Notes: a model not told the origin generated them from the sequence alone. A stretch of 64,000 nucleotides of DNA from Hymenobacter sp. DG25A (GCF_001280305.1 NZ_CP012623.1:1302001-1366000), one strand, 5' to 3'. Shown: positions 1 to 9,104, numbered from the stretch's first letter. Numbers and translations: made by a program.

Positions 1-575
1 ACATCTTCCCAGCCATTGCCCAGGTCGCACTCATAGGTGTAGAAGCACACCAGACGGCCTTTGTAGAGTAGGCCGAACCCCTGGGGGCGTTTGCCGTCGT
101 GCTCGTGCACTTTGGGCAAGCCCCGCGGAAACTGGTATTTCTGGTGGTAGATGGGGTGCGAAAAAGGTAGCTCTACGAACTCCAGCTCCGGAAATACCTT
201 CTTCATCTCGGGCCGGATAAACCGGTCCAGCCCGTAGTTGTCATCAATGTGAAGAAAACCGCCCCCCGTGAGGTAATGGCGCAGGTTTTTGGCTTCGGCT
301 TCGGTAAAGGATACGTTGCCGTGCCCCGTCATATGCACGAAAGGGTACGTGAGCAGCTCCGGCGAATCCAGCTCCACGGTTCCTTCTTCTGGGTCAATAT
401 TGGTATTCAGGGTTCTGTTGCAGAACTGAATCAGGTTGGGCAGGGAGGTCTTGTTGGCATACCAGTCGCCACCGCCGCCGTAGTGCAGCTTGGCAATCCG
501 GAAGCTGGGCGCTGCGGGGCCGGCTGCCAGCAGTGGCAGCAGAAGTAGCACGGTAATCAGCAGTCTTTTCAACAT
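1..575 (-). CDS. DUF4159 domain protein, 3' end beyond the window
   Basis: The reading frame starts at an ATG at 575 and runs off the left edge of the window, so only about the first 191 residues are visible. They begin with a signal peptide (MLKRLLITVLLLLPLLAAG) and continue with the features of DUF4159: the YGGGGDWY segment, the FVHMTGHGNVSF segment, and GGGFLHIDDNYG followed by a conserved Asp-Arg-Phe. DUF4159 proteins are exported Bacteroidota proteins with a GATase1-like fold and no proven reaction. The gene ends the minus-strand run that begins with the nuclease at 2218, and lies 42 bases downstream of rsmE, so the two may be cotranscribed. Family assignment rests on the conserved glycine- and histidine-rich motifs. 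Confidence 0.8.
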   Translation of the reverse strand, partial: MLKRLLITVLLLLPLLAAGPAAPSFRIAKLHYGGGGDWYANKTSLPNLIQFCNRTLNTNIDPEEGTVELDSPELLTYPFVHMTGHGNVSFTEAEAKNLRHYLTGGGFLHIDDNYGLDRFIRPEMKKVFPELEFVELPFSHPIYHQKYQFPRGLPKVHEHDGKRPQGFGLLYKGRLVCFYTYECDLGNGWED

Positions 576-617
576 CCTTCAGAAAATAAATCAGATACTT
601 AGGCTACAAAATTTCCG

Positions 618-1325
618 CTATTGCAGTTCGCGGGCCACGTGCACCGTGTGCACCGCCGCCAGGGCCGCCGTTTCGGTGCGGAGGCGGGAGGCACCTAAGG
701 TAACCGGCCGGATGCCCCGGGCGAAGGCAGCCTCAATTTCCTGCGGGGTAAAGTCGCCTTCGGGGCCAATGAGGATGCAGCACCCTGTGCCATGGGCCAC
801 CACGTGGGAGAGGGGCGTCCGTTCCCCTTCGGCCAGATGTGCAATAAAGGTGGTTTCCGCAGCTACCGTCGGTAGGAACTGCGCAAAATCGGTCAGCTCG
901 GTTAGTTCCGGCAGCCAGGCCTGCCCGGATTGCTTCAGGGCACTGACGGCAATTTTCTGCAGGCGCTCAAGCTTCAGCTCCCGGCGTTCCGAGCGGGCGC
1001 AACGCAGGAAGGTAATTGTATCCACCCCCATTTCGGTGGCTTTTTCCACCAACCATTCCATCCGGTCGAGGTTTTTGGTGGGGGCCACGGCCAGGTGCAC
1101 CTGATAGGCGCGGCGCGGTACCTGCTGCTCGTGTAGAATCCGCAGGCGGCAGCGCTTGGCATCGGCCACCTCTACTTCGGCCTGAAAAATACTGCCCCGG
1201 CCATTAACCAGTTCTACGGCATCACCGAGGCCCAGGCGTAGCACCCGCACGGCGTGCTTGCTTTCGTCTTCGGGAAGGGTGTAGGCGGGCAGGGTAAGGT
1301 CAGGGGCGAAGAAGGTGTGTGGCAT
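618..1325 (-). CDS. rsmE: 16S rRNA (uracil-1498-N3)-methyltransferase
   Basis: RsmE is a SPOUT-class enzyme that uses S-adenosylmethionine to methylate N3 of U1498 in 16S rRNA within the assembled 30S subunit. At 235 residues it has the normal family length. An N-terminal PUA-like domain holds the SKHAVRVLR segment (residues 22-30). The C-terminal trefoil-knot domain has GPEGDFT at 187-193 and LGASRLRTETA at 210-220, the SAM-binding loops of the family. The ATG at 1325 lies only four bases after a TAGCTTTG promoter element, so the mRNA is probably leaderless. Function is well supported by motifs and length. Confidence 0.95.
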   Translation of the reverse strand: MPHTFFAPDLTLPAYTLPEDESKHAVRVLRLGLGDAVELVNGRGSIFQAEVEVADAKRCRLRILHEQQVPRRAYQVHLAVAPTKNLDRMEWLVEKATEMGVDTITFLRCARSERRELKLERLQKIAVSALKQSGQAWLPELTELTDFAQFLPTVAAETTFIAHLAEGERTPLSHVVAHGTGCCILIGPEGDFTPQEIEAAFARGIRPVTLGASRLRTETAALAAVHTVHVARELQ

Positions 1326-1329
1326 AGGG

Positions 1330-1337
1330 CAAAGCTA
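1330..1337 (-). promoter_or_regulatory. -7 promoter element of rsmE, predicted leaderless
   Basis: TAGCTTTG on the minus strand matches the Bacteroidota TAnnTTTG consensus exactly. Four bases separate it from the rsmE ATG, which would place transcription start at or next to the start codon. No clear -33 TTG is seen at the usual distance. Confidence 0.5.
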
Positions 1338-1376
1338 CGGGAAACGAGGGCAAGGCAGCAGCGCTATAGCATAACA

Positions 1377-1404
1377 AACCCCGGCACGAAATTCATGCCG
1401 GGGC
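1377..1404 (-). terminator. Hairpin terminator after the S1/P1 nuclease gene
   Basis: CCCCGGCA pairs with TGCCGGGG around a nine-base loop, 30 bases after the nuclease stop codon. It is followed in the minus direction by a short T-rich stretch. Confidence 0.6.
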
Positions 1405-1432
1405 TGCCGGATGGTAAAGAAAGCGGGAAACG

Positions 1433-2218
1433 CTATTTGAAGGTATCGTTCAGCACCTCGGCCAACCGAACTCCGGCCTGCTGAATCCGCTGCTTCATCA
1501 GCTCGGAGTGCGCCGGGTAGTAGTTATAGTCGATATCGGTGCCGTTGGGCGCTTCCTGATAAATCTTCTCGCTGTCCTGGTACGATTCCCAGAACCACTG
1601 TTCCATGGGAGTGCGCTGCCACTGGTGCACCAGCTGGTGTGGCAGCTTGTGGTCGTACTGGCAAGCCATTTCGGTGTAGGTCAGGCCCTGATAATCAATC
1701 AGGCCACTATCCCACAGGCTGTGTAGGTTGGTGTCCTTGCCCCGGAACTTTAGTTTGATGTCATTTCCGCCTTTGTCTTCGGCGTGGCCGGCGTGCAGGG
1801 GCTGGTGGGCGTCGCCTACCAAGTGCACCACAAACTTCAGGGCGGCCACCCGCTCTGCCTGCGACTTGCTGGGGTCTTTCAGCTCCTGCAGTTTGGCCTG
1901 CAGCATATTGTAGGCATTCGGCTCAGTCTGGCCTTTCAGCGCCTGCAGGTATTGCTCCTGGTTCAGGCCGGAAGCCGTATTCACGTAGTGCCAGGGGGCA
2001 GTGTGCTTGAAATCAGGGTAGTAGCGCACTTCATCTGGCCAGGTGCTTACCATAGTCAGGGTTTCGGTGCCCAGCAGGCGGTGCACTTCGCGCTTGGCTT
2101 TGCGGGAAAGATGCTGCTCGGCAATACGGCCCACTGCCCGGTGGCCATCTACTCCCCAGGCCCAACCAAAAGCCGGAATAAGTAGCAGCAGCGCTGCCGA
2201 AAAGAAACGTTTTAACAT
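1433..2218 (-). CDS. Secreted S1/P1-type zinc nuclease
   Basis: Members of this family are exported three-zinc phosphodiesterases that degrade single-stranded DNA and RNA and release 5'-nucleotides. The ATG at 2218 was chosen over the longer frame because it opens directly on a signal peptide (MLKRFFSAALLLLIPAFGWA), whose cleavage exposes Trp21, the residue whose amino terminus binds zinc in P1 nuclease. Other visible ligands are His26 in GVDGHRAVG, Asp62 in STWPDE, and the histidines and aspartate of HLVGDAHQPLH (132-142) and LHSLWDS (165-171). The product is 261 residues, normal for the family, and probably scavenges phosphate or nucleosides in the periplasm or outside. It is monocistronic and ends at a hairpin. 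Confidence 0.92.
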   Translation of the reverse strand: MLKRFFSAALLLLIPAFGWAWGVDGHRAVGRIAEQHLSRKAKREVHRLLGTETLTMVSTWPDEVRYYPDFKHTAPWHYVNTASGLNQEQYLQALKGQTEPNAYNMLQAKLQELKDPSKSQAERVAALKFVVHLVGDAHQPLHAGHAEDKGGNDIKLKFRGKDTNLHSLWDSGLIDYQGLTYTEMACQYDHKLPHQLVHQWQRTPMEQWFWESYQDSEKIYQEAPNGTDIDYNYYPAHSELMKQRIQQAGVRLAEVLNDTFK

Positions 2219-2388
2219 GAAAATAGAGAAGAAATAAACGACGCCGCAAATTACCCGCTTTTTGGCGGATGGCTGCACCCCAGGGCCCGCCTCCTTTATA
2301 GAGCCATATTTTATACTGTCAGGGTGCAGTTAATTCCGTAGATGCAAGACCGGCATTCTATTCTATCCATCTAAAAGCTAAGATCCTC

Positions 2389-3501
2389 ATGACACCAAAA
2401 CTGAAAAAACTACGCGACCAGGTTATTGTGATAACCGGCGCTTCTTCCGGCATTGGGTTGGTTACGGCCCGCATGGCCGCCGAAAAGGGAGCCCGCCTGG
2501 TGCTGGCCGCACGCAGCGAAGACGCCCTGCGGGAACTCACCCAGGAAATTGAGCAGAAGGGCGGCCGGGCTACCTACGTGGTAGCCGATGTAAGCCGGCA
2601 GGAAGATGTGCATAACATTGCCCGCAAAGCCCTGGAGCGGTTCGGGGGCTTCGATACCTGGATTAATGACGCCGGCGTATCCATCTACGGCAAGCTCACG
2701 GATGTTCCGATTGAGGACATGCGCAAGCTCTTTGAAACCAACTTCTGGGGCGTGATTTATGGCTCTCTGGAGGCAGTAAAGTACTTGCGCAAGCACGGCG
2801 GGGCTATTATCAACGTGGGCAGTATTCTGTCTGAAAGCACGGCTATTCTGCAGGGCATTTACAGCGCTAGCAAGCACGCCGTGAAAGGCTTTACCGACGG
2901 CTTGCGCATGGAGCTTTCCATGGATGACCTCCCCATTTCCGTTACCCTCATTAAGCCGGCGGCTATTGACACGCCTTACACGCTGCACGCCAAAAATTAC
3001 ATGGAGCGGGAAGCCCAGCACGGGCCGCCCGCTTATGCCCCTGAAATAGTAGCGAAAGCCATTCTGCACAGCTGCGAAATGCCGGAGCGCGAAATCACCG
3101 TAGGTGGGGGCGGTAAATTGATAACCGGCATGGCCCACTGGACCCCGGCCCTGCACGACACCTTCATGGAAAACGTGTTTGTGAAGCAGGAACAAGCCGA
3201 ATATGCCCCGCGGCCATTAGCCCAAAATGGCCTGGATCGTCCCTCCGGCACCCTGCAGGAGCGGGGCAACTACCCCGGCCACACCCGCGAAACCAGCTAT
3301 TATACCGAGGCTACCACCAGCAAGCCTATTCTCCGGACCGCCCTGGCGGTAGGGGCCGGCTTGGCGCTGGTGTCCTTGCTGGGCCGCACAAAGAAAGGGA
3401 ATGGGCATTCCACTAATCAGGTAGGGGGCCGACAAAAGGAGCTGGGTAAATTCGATACGCAGTTTGACTACCCAACTGTTTCGAACCCCAGCGTACACTA
3501 G
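2389..3501 (+). CDS. Short-chain dehydrogenase/reductase with a C-terminal hydrophobic tail
   Basis: This is a classical SDR: the dinucleotide-binding loop TGASSGIG is at 16-23, NDAG at 93-96, the catalytic serine in NVGS at 145, and Tyr158 and Lys162 in YSASK. The substrate cannot be read from the sequence. The protein is 370 residues, about 110 longer than a minimal SDR. The extra C-terminus carries a glycine- and alanine-rich hydrophobic segment (roughly 313-331, ending LLGRTKK), which could be a single membrane anchor and would tie the enzyme to the cytoplasmic membrane. It stands alone, with a strong terminator 20 bases after the stop. Confidence 0.85.
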   Translation: MTPKLKKLRDQVIVITGASSGIGLVTARMAAEKGARLVLAARSEDALRELTQEIEQKGGRATYVVADVSRQEDVHNIARKALERFGGFDTWINDAGVSIYGKLTDVPIEDMRKLFETNFWGVIYGSLEAVKYLRKHGGAIINVGSILSESTAILQGIYSASKHAVKGFTDGLRMELSMDDLPISVTLIKPAAIDTPYTLHAKNYMEREAQHGPPAYAPEIVAKAILHSCEMPEREITVGGGGKLITGMAHWTPALHDTFMENVFVKQEQAEYAPRPLAQNGLDRPSGTLQERGNYPGHTRETSYYTEATTSKPILRTALAVGAGLALVSLLGRTKKGNGHSTNQVGGRQKELGKFDTQFDYPTVSNPSVH

Positions 3502-3520
3502 TTCATTCTAAGCTGACTAT

Positions 3521-3556
3521 AAAAAAGCCCCGCTGCATGCAGCGGGGCTTTTTTTG
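3521..3556 (+). terminator. Rho-independent terminator of the SDR gene
   Basis: AGCCCCGCTGCA and its complement form a tight GC-rich stem between an A-run and a T-run, 20 bases after the SDR stop codon. Confidence 0.85.
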
Positions 3557-3685
3557 CCCTACTGCTGCCAGGTAAGTATCAGAAAAGGACTGTTTAGATA
3601 GCAGGTATTTCCCAGTTGTAAGAGCTACGGTAACCGTCTATATTATATAATTTATGTGTTATTTAATATAATATTAGGTGTTTTG

Positions 3686-3693
3686 TACCTTCG
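3686..3693 (+). promoter_or_regulatory. Possible -7 element of the NmrA-like gene
   Basis: TACCTTCG differs from TAnnTTTG at one base. It lies 41 bases before the ATG at 3735 and just after a very AT-rich stretch (3638-3678), which stands out from the GC-rich surroundings. No convincing -33 TTG is visible. Confidence 0.35.
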
Positions 3694-3734
3694 GGTCAGA
3701 CGGATATATCTATACACTTTAAACCAAAACTACT

Positions 3735-4706
3735 ATGGCTGACAAAAAGATAATCGTTGTATTTGGGGCTACCGGAGCCCAGGGCGGTGGCCTGGCCCGG
3801 GCCATTTTGCAGGATACCCGGAGTGAGTTTGCAGTGCGGGCCGTTACCCGTCACCCCGAATCCGAAAAAGCACAGGCTTTAGCCAGGCTGGGGGCCGAAG
3901 TAGTATCCGCCGACATTGATAACCCGGAAAGCCTGAAAAAAGCACTACAGGGAGCCTATGGGGCTTATTTCGTTACCTTTTTCTGGGACCATTTTTCGCC
4001 GGAGCGGGAAGCAGCCGAAGCCGGCCAAATGGCCGAAGCCGCCAAAGCAGCTAAGTTACAGCACGTCATCTGGTCTACCTTGGAGGATACGCGCCGTTTT
4101 GTACCGCTCTCAGATGACCGCATGCCCACGCTGCAGGACAAGTACAAGGTGCCGCACTTCGATGCCAAGGGCGAATCAGACCAATATTTCCGCAACCTGG
4201 GCGTGCCCACTACCTTTCTGATTACTTCTTTTTACTGGGAGAATTTGCTCTACTTCGGCATGGGTCCCAAGCCCGGGCCCGATGGTGAGCTGGCAATTAC
4301 CTTTCCAATGGGCGACAAGAAACTGTCGGGTATTGCCGTGGAAGACATCGGCAAGTGCGCCTATGGGATCTTTAAAAAGGGGAAAGAGCTGATTGGTAAA
4401 ACCGTAGGCATAGCCGGGGAGCACCTGACCTGCCAGCAAATGGCGGATAGCTTATCGAAAGCGTTGGGTAAAAAAGTAGTGTACCACGAAGTAACTCCGG
4501 AAGCATACCGCCATTTCGGCTTTCCCGGAGCCGATGACCTGGGCAATATGTTTCAGTTTTATCGGGACTTTGCTGACCAGCTGTCCAAAACCCGCGACCT
4601 GAAGTTCGCCCGCGAACTGAACCCCCAGCTACAAACCTTTGACCAATGGCTGGCCAAAAATGCCGCCAAGCTGCAGGTAGAAGAAACTGCCAGCGCCAGT
4701 AAATAG
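3735..4706 (+). CDS. NmrA/HSCARG-like NAD(P)-binding protein
   Basis: The protein is an atypical SDR of the NmrA type, with the glycine-rich GATGAQG dinucleotide loop at residues 11-17 after a first beta strand (KIIVVF). It has 323 residues, close to the length of the HSCARG/NmrA subfamily, in which several members bind NADP without a known reaction and act as redox sensors; others are reductases. The region around the usual YxxxK pair is not clear, so a sensor role is possible. The gene is flanked by its own AT-rich promoter region and by a terminator shared with pckA. Substrate unknown. Confidence 0.85.
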   Translation: MADKKIIVVFGATGAQGGGLARAILQDTRSEFAVRAVTRHPESEKAQALARLGAEVVSADIDNPESLKKALQGAYGAYFVTFFWDHFSPEREAAEAGQMAEAAKAAKLQHVIWSTLEDTRRFVPLSDDRMPTLQDKYKVPHFDAKGESDQYFRNLGVPTTFLITSFYWENLLYFGMGPKPGPDGELAITFPMGDKKLSGIAVEDIGKCAYGIFKKGKELIGKTVGIAGEHLTCQQMADSLSKALGKKVVYHEVTPEAYRHFGFPGADDLGNMFQFYRDFADQLSKTRDLKFARELNPQLQTFDQWLAKNAAKLQVEETASASK

Positions 4707-4719
4707 AACCAATAAATAG

Positions 4720-4759
4720 AAAAAGGCCCCACCAACAATTGTTGGTGGGGCCTTTTTTT
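4720..4759. terminator. Bidirectional terminator between the NmrA-like gene and pckA
   Basis: AAAAGGCCCCACCAACAA and its complement form an uninterrupted stem with A-runs and T-runs on both sides, so it can end transcription of both convergent genes. Confidence 0.88.
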
Positions 4760-4776
4760 CATGGTAGTAATGAAAG

Positions 4777-6402
4777 CTACACGCCTGCTTCAGCGGCTAC
4801 TTTAGGAGCGCCGGCCAGAATTTCTTCATTGGCGAAATCTGCGTACTTCTGGAAGTTGTGCACGAATTTCTCTGCCAGCGAAGCCGCCGTCTTATCGTAA
4901 GCTTCTTTATCCGACCACGTGTTGCGTGGGTCCAGGATTTCGGCCGGTACGCCTGCCAGCGAAACCGGCATTTCTACTCCAAAAACCGGGTGCTTCACAA
5001 ACTCCACGTCATCCAGCGCGCCGTTCAGGGCGGCCGTAATCATGGCGCGGGTGTAGGGCAGCTTCATGCGTGAGCCCACGCCGTAGCTGCCGCCCGTCCA
5101 GCCGGTGTTGATGAGCCACACGTTTACATCATGCTCCTCCATTTTCTTGCCCAGCATCTCCGCATATTTGGTGGGGTGCAGGGGCAGGAATACCTGGCCA
5201 AAGCAGGCCGAGAAAGTGGTTTGAGGTTCCGTAATGCCTACTTCCGTACCCGCCACCTTGGCCGTGTAGCCCGACATGAAGTGGTACATGGCGTGGCTCT
5301 TATCAAGCTTGCTGATGGGAGGCAGCACGCCAAAAGCATCGGCCGTCAGGAAGAAGATGTTCTTGGGAACTCCACCCACGGAAGGTTCTACCGCATTATC
5401 AATGAAGCTGATAGGGTAGGCCGTGCGGGTGTTTTCCGTTACCTCCTTGTTGTTGTAGTCAACGGTGCGGGTGCCGGGAACAAAGCGCGTGTTCTCTACA
5501 ATGGAGCCAAAGCGAATAGCATCCCAGATCTGGGGCTCTTTCTCCTGGCTCAGGTCAATCACCTTGGCGTAGCAGCCACCTTCAAAGTTGAAGATGCCGG
5601 CATTGCCGGGCATCCAGCCGTGCTCGTCGTCGCCGATGAGGCCACGGTTGGGGTCGGCGGAGAGGGTGGTTTTGCCGGTACCCGAGAGGCCGAAGAAAAT
5701 GGCTGTGTCGCCCTGCTCGCCAATGTTGGCGGAGCAGTGCATGCTCAGCGTGTTTTTCTCGTGGGGCAGCAGGTAGTTCAGCACGCCAAAGATGCCTTTC
5801 TTCATCTCGCCGGCATAGCCCGTGCCACCAATCAGAATCATCTTTTTCTCGAAGTTCAGAATAGCGAAGTTGCTCTGGCGAGTGCCATCTACCGCGGGGT
5901 CGGCCTCAAAGCCGGGGGCGCAGATAATGCTGAAATCGGGCGTCCAGGTGGTGTCAGCACCCTCGGCGGGGCGCAGGAACATGTTGTAGCAGAACAGGTT
6001 GTGCCAGGCCAGCTCGTTTACTACGCGGAGCTTCAGCTGATAGTCGGGGTGGGCACCGGCATAAGCATCGCGCACAAACAGCTCTTTGTCGGCCAGGTAC
6101 TGTACCATTTTGGCCTGCAGCTGCTCAAATTTCGCTGGATCAAAGGCAATGTTGATGTCGCCCCACCAAACGCTTTCTTCGGTGGAGGCATCTTTCACCA
6201 CAAACCGGTCCTTGGGCGAGCGGCCGGTGAACTTACCGGTGTCAGCCATCAGGGCGCCGGTGTCGGTAAGGGTGCCTTCGCCGCGGCGTAGGGCCTGTTC
6301 TACCAGCTCGGCGGGGGTAAGGTTCAGGTGGACCGGACCAGAAGTACGCGTAAAGCCCAATGGCTGAAGGCGGGGGAGGACGTTGGCGGCAGGATCTTGC
6401 AT
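4777..6402 (-). CDS. pckA: Phosphoenolpyruvate carboxykinase (ATP)
   Basis: PckA converts oxaloacetate and ATP to phosphoenolpyruvate, CO2 and ADP, the entry step of gluconeogenesis. The 541-residue product has normal family length. Recognisable elements include the oxaloacetate-binding RSPKD loop at 61-65, the P-loop GLSGTGKTT at 238-246, and the metal-binding kinase-2 motif GDDEHGW at 257-263. It is the ATP-using bacterial type, not the GTP type. The gene is alone, convergent with the NmrA-like gene across a shared terminator. Identity is not in doubt. Confidence 0.98.
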   Translation of the reverse strand: MQDPAANVLPRLQPLGFTRTSGPVHLNLTPAELVEQALRRGEGTLTDTGALMADTGKFTGRSPKDRFVVKDASTEESVWWGDINIAFDPAKFEQLQAKMVQYLADKELFVRDAYAGAHPDYQLKLRVVNELAWHNLFCYNMFLRPAEGADTTWTPDFSIICAPGFEADPAVDGTRQSNFAILNFEKKMILIGGTGYAGEMKKGIFGVLNYLLPHEKNTLSMHCSANIGEQGDTAIFFGLSGTGKTTLSADPNRGLIGDDEHGWMPGNAGIFNFEGGCYAKVIDLSQEKEPQIWDAIRFGSIVENTRFVPGTRTVDYNNKEVTENTRTAYPISFIDNAVEPSVGGVPKNIFFLTADAFGVLPPISKLDKSHAMYHFMSGYTAKVAGTEVGITEPQTTFSACFGQVFLPLHPTKYAEMLGKKMEEHDVNVWLINTGWTGGSYGVGSRMKLPYTRAMITAALNGALDDVEFVKHPVFGVEMPVSLAGVPAEILDPRNTWSDKEAYDKTAASLAEKFVHNFQKYADFANEEILAGAPKVAAEAGV

Positions 6403-6605
6403 AGGGCCGAAAACGAGGTTAAGGGTGGGTGGGAAAATGGGGAATCAGGAGACAAAAATAGACAAAAACCCGACTTAGTCAGTACCTAATAAAAATGAGC
6501 GAAAATTCGCTTGCGCTTTTTGAGCCCTTTTTCCGGTTTCCAGCGAATAGGTATAGTAATGCCTGCAGTTTGGAAAGTTTTGTAGATTTACCAACCCTCG
6601 TTCGG

Positions 6606-6638
6606 TTGCAGCGAACAGGAACCCTATTTTTATCTTTT
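6606..6638 (+). promoter_or_regulatory. Candidate promoter of the POT transporter gene
   Basis: TTG at 6606-6608 is followed after 22 bases by TATCTTTT at 6631-6638, one base off the TAnnTTTG consensus. The start codon is 19 bases further on. The rest of the 255-base gap after pckA shows no convincing gene. Confidence 0.4.
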
Positions 6639-6657
6639 CCTCTCTCACTTACCATTC

Positions 6658-8394
6658 ATGCAAACAACATCTGCTGCTCTTCATGAACAGCCGCCCGTAG
6701 CCGCGAACAGCGGACACCCGCGGGGCCTGTACGTACTTTTCGCCACAGAAATGTGGGAGCGTTTCAGCTATTATGGAATGCGCGCCCTTTTGTCGCTGTA
6801 CATGATCAAGGCCCTCCTGATGAACAAGGAGATGTCGTCGCTCATTTATGGTAACTACACCAGCCTGGTGTACCTCACGCCGCTGCTGGGCGGCTACGTA
6901 GCCGACCGCTACTGGGGCAACCGCCGCTCCATTCTGGTGGGCGGCCTGATGATGGCAGCCGGGCAGTTTGCCCTGTTCTTCAGCGCTTCCCTCTACCAGG
7001 CGGGCCAGACTGATGCTCCTCAGATGCAGCTGCTGCTGTTTTTTCTGGGTCTGGGCTGTCTGATTTTCGGTAACGGCTTCTTCAAGCCCAATATCTCATC
7101 AATGGTAGGTACGCTGTACCCCGCCGGCGACAAGCGTATTGATGCCGCTTACACTATCTTCTACATGGGCATCAACCTGGGTGCCTTCATGTCGCCGCTG
7201 GTGTGCGGTACCCTGGGCGATACGGGCAACCCCGCCGATTTTAAGTGGGGCTTTCTGGCCGCTGGTGTTGGTATGCTGCTGGGTACTATTACGTTTGAGC
7301 TGCTCAAGCACAAATACGTGGTAACGGCCGCTGGCGCGCCCCTCGGCGCCAAGCCTGAGCGCAGCGTGGAGCACTCCCCCGTAGTGCCTACCCAGACTGA
7401 TGCGCCGGTACGGGCCGAGACGATTGCTCAGCCCTCCAAGAGCTTCGCCAGCAAGCTGCCCATGCTCATTGGCCTGTTTGCTATTGTATATGCTGCTATT
7501 GCCTGGCTCATGAACCGCGACTGGATTGGCGCGCTGGTTTTCTCAGCCATGATTGTAGCCCCCATCACCATCCTGACCGACTCCACGCTCACGGCCCGCG
7601 AAAAGCAGAAAATCTACGTTATTTTCATTCTGAGCTTCTTCGTTATCTTCTTCTGGGGCACGTTTGAGCAGGCCGGTGCTTCGCTCACTTTCTTTGCTGA
7701 TGAGCAGACGGACCGTACGCTGGGTTCATCTGTTGTGCCGGCTTCCTACTTCCAGTCGGCTAATGCTCTGTTCATCATTATTTTCGCTCCAATCTTCGCA
7801 GTACTTTGGACGTGGCTGGGCAAGCGCGGCGCTGAGCCTTCTTCACCCCTGAAAATGTCGATCAGCCTCATGCTGATGGCCATTGGTTACCTCATCATTG
7901 CTTTCGGGGTGAAAGGGGTAGATGCTACTACCAAAGTGAGCATGTTCTGGCTGATTACCATGTATATGGTGCACACCTTTGCCGAGCTGTGCCTGTCGCC
8001 CATTGGCCTGGCTCTGGTGAATAAGCTGGCGCCCGCCCGCTTTGCTTCCCTGCTGATGGCGGTATGGTTCCTGGCCACGGCCGCTGGTAATAAGCTGGCC
8101 GGCGTACTTTCCGCCCTGTATCCTCCCGGCCCCGGCGAGTTTGCCAAAGCGGCCAAGGAAGGCATCAACCTGCCCAACATCCTGAACGGCACCTCGCAGG
8201 CCACCGCCGACGTTACCGCCAAGCTCAGCAGCCTGGAGCTGACCTCCCACTGGCCTACTTTCCTCGGCTTCCAGATCACCAGCCTCTACGATTTCTTCAT
8301 GATCTTCGTGGGCATGTCGGCCGTTGCTTCGCTGATTCTGTTCATTCTCTACAAGCGCCTCTATACCATGATGGAGGAGCCTGTAACTGCGTAA
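6658..8394 (+). CDS. POT/PTR-family proton-dependent peptide transporter
   Basis: The 578-residue protein is a major-facilitator transporter of the proton-coupled oligopeptide family, importing di- and tripeptides across the inner membrane. The family signature is in the first helix: RGLYVLFATEMWERFSYYG carries the ExxERFxYY proton- and peptide-binding motif. FEQAGAS in the second half is the conserved helix-7 Glu region. About 12-14 membrane helices are visible, with a polar cytoplasmic linker near residues 225-260 that contains a proline- and threonine-rich stretch. It is monocistronic with its own promoter and terminator. Exact substrate range cannot be inferred. Confidence 0.94.
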   Translation: MQTTSAALHEQPPVAANSGHPRGLYVLFATEMWERFSYYGMRALLSLYMIKALLMNKEMSSLIYGNYTSLVYLTPLLGGYVADRYWGNRRSILVGGLMMAAGQFALFFSASLYQAGQTDAPQMQLLLFFLGLGCLIFGNGFFKPNISSMVGTLYPAGDKRIDAAYTIFYMGINLGAFMSPLVCGTLGDTGNPADFKWGFLAAGVGMLLGTITFELLKHKYVVTAAGAPLGAKPERSVEHSPVVPTQTDAPVRAETIAQPSKSFASKLPMLIGLFAIVYAAIAWLMNRDWIGALVFSAMIVAPITILTDSTLTAREKQKIYVIFILSFFVIFFWGTFEQAGASLTFFADEQTDRTLGSSVVPASYFQSANALFIIIFAPIFAVLWTWLGKRGAEPSSPLKMSISLMLMAIGYLIIAFGVKGVDATTKVSMFWLITMYMVHTFAELCLSPIGLALVNKLAPARFASLLMAVWFLATAAGNKLAGVLSALYPPGPGEFAKAAKEGINLPNILNGTSQATADVTAKLSSLELTSHWPTFLGFQITSLYDFFMIFVGMSAVASLILFILYKRLYTMMEEPVTA

Positions 8395-8412
8395 CGCAAC
8401 TTTCATCCGGAA

Positions 8413-8454
8413 TAAAAAAGCCTCCAACTGCGTATACAGTTGGAGGCTTTTTTA
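8413..8454 (+). terminator. Rho-independent terminator of the POT transporter gene
   Basis: AAAAAAGCCTCCAACTG and its complement enclose a short loop and end in a T-run, 19 bases after the stop codon. Confidence 0.88.
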
Positions 8455-8554
8455 TGGGCCTTGGGCAGCTAACGGTAGGCTATATTGCCACTGCAGATAT
8501 GGTTGATTATGCAGTTATTAGCCCAAAGTCTTAACAGCCTATTTACCAGCTAAA

Positions 8555-9058
8555 ATGAACTTGCCTCCCTACGATACTTTTCCAAACATTTCCGGCGGAA
8601 AAACCTCGTTACGACAAATCCTTTCTGCTGACATTGCAGACGTAGTTGAAATTTCGTTTTACGATGCAATCCAGGCAAAGACAGTAGAGGAGGCCGCAGG
8701 AATGCAGGAAAAAATCAACAAGGACTATTACGATGGCAACACCATTCATTGGGGTATTGTAGAGAATGCAACTAATAAGCTAGTGGGCACTTGTGGCTAT
8801 TACCGCGGCTTAAACCAGGGAGAAGGAGAACTAGGCTGCATATTACTAGCCCAATTCAGAAGGCATGGTTTTATGGCGGATGCCCTGCAATTAGCCATAG
8901 ACTTCGGGCTACATAATATCGGGCTAAAACGAATCTGGGCCATAACAACCAAACAAAACCACAAAGCAGTGAAGCTGCTGGAAAGGCTTGGCTTTATGAA
9001 AGTGGCAGACTTGTCTGATGATGAAGCTGAATATGCACTAATAACAAATAGCTACTGA
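8555..9058 (+). CDS. GNAT-family N-acetyltransferase, RimJ/RimL-like
   Basis: The 167-residue product has the layout of RimJ/RimL-type acetyltransferases, which move an acetyl group from acetyl-CoA to an amine on a protein, antibiotic or metabolite. The segment from about residue 100, QFRRHGFMADALQLAIDFG, corresponds to the acetyl-CoA-binding motif A (normally Q/RxxGxG/A), and the following NHKAVKLLERLGF is the typical C-terminal N-x-x-A-x-x-L-x-x-x-G-F stretch. The gene is more AT-rich than its neighbours, which hints at recent acquisition. Substrate unknown. Confidence 0.88.
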   Translation: MNLPPYDTFPNISGGKTSLRQILSADIADVVEISFYDAIQAKTVEEAAGMQEKINKDYYDGNTIHWGIVENATNKLVGTCGYYRGLNQGEGELGCILLAQFRRHGFMADALQLAIDFGLHNIGLKRIWAITTKQNHKAVKLLERLGFMKVADLSDDEAEYALITNSY

Positions 9059-9104
9059 AAAGAAACTGCCCGCTGCTACAATTCCAGACGGAAAATCAAT
9101 CCAC

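Noticed and set aside
5131..6291. A 386-codon plus-strand frame opposite pckA
   Set aside because: It is the shadow of pckA; the translation has no family features.
6495..6686. A 63-codon frame in the pckA to POT gap
   Set aside because: It runs through the promoter and start codon of the transporter gene; no support.
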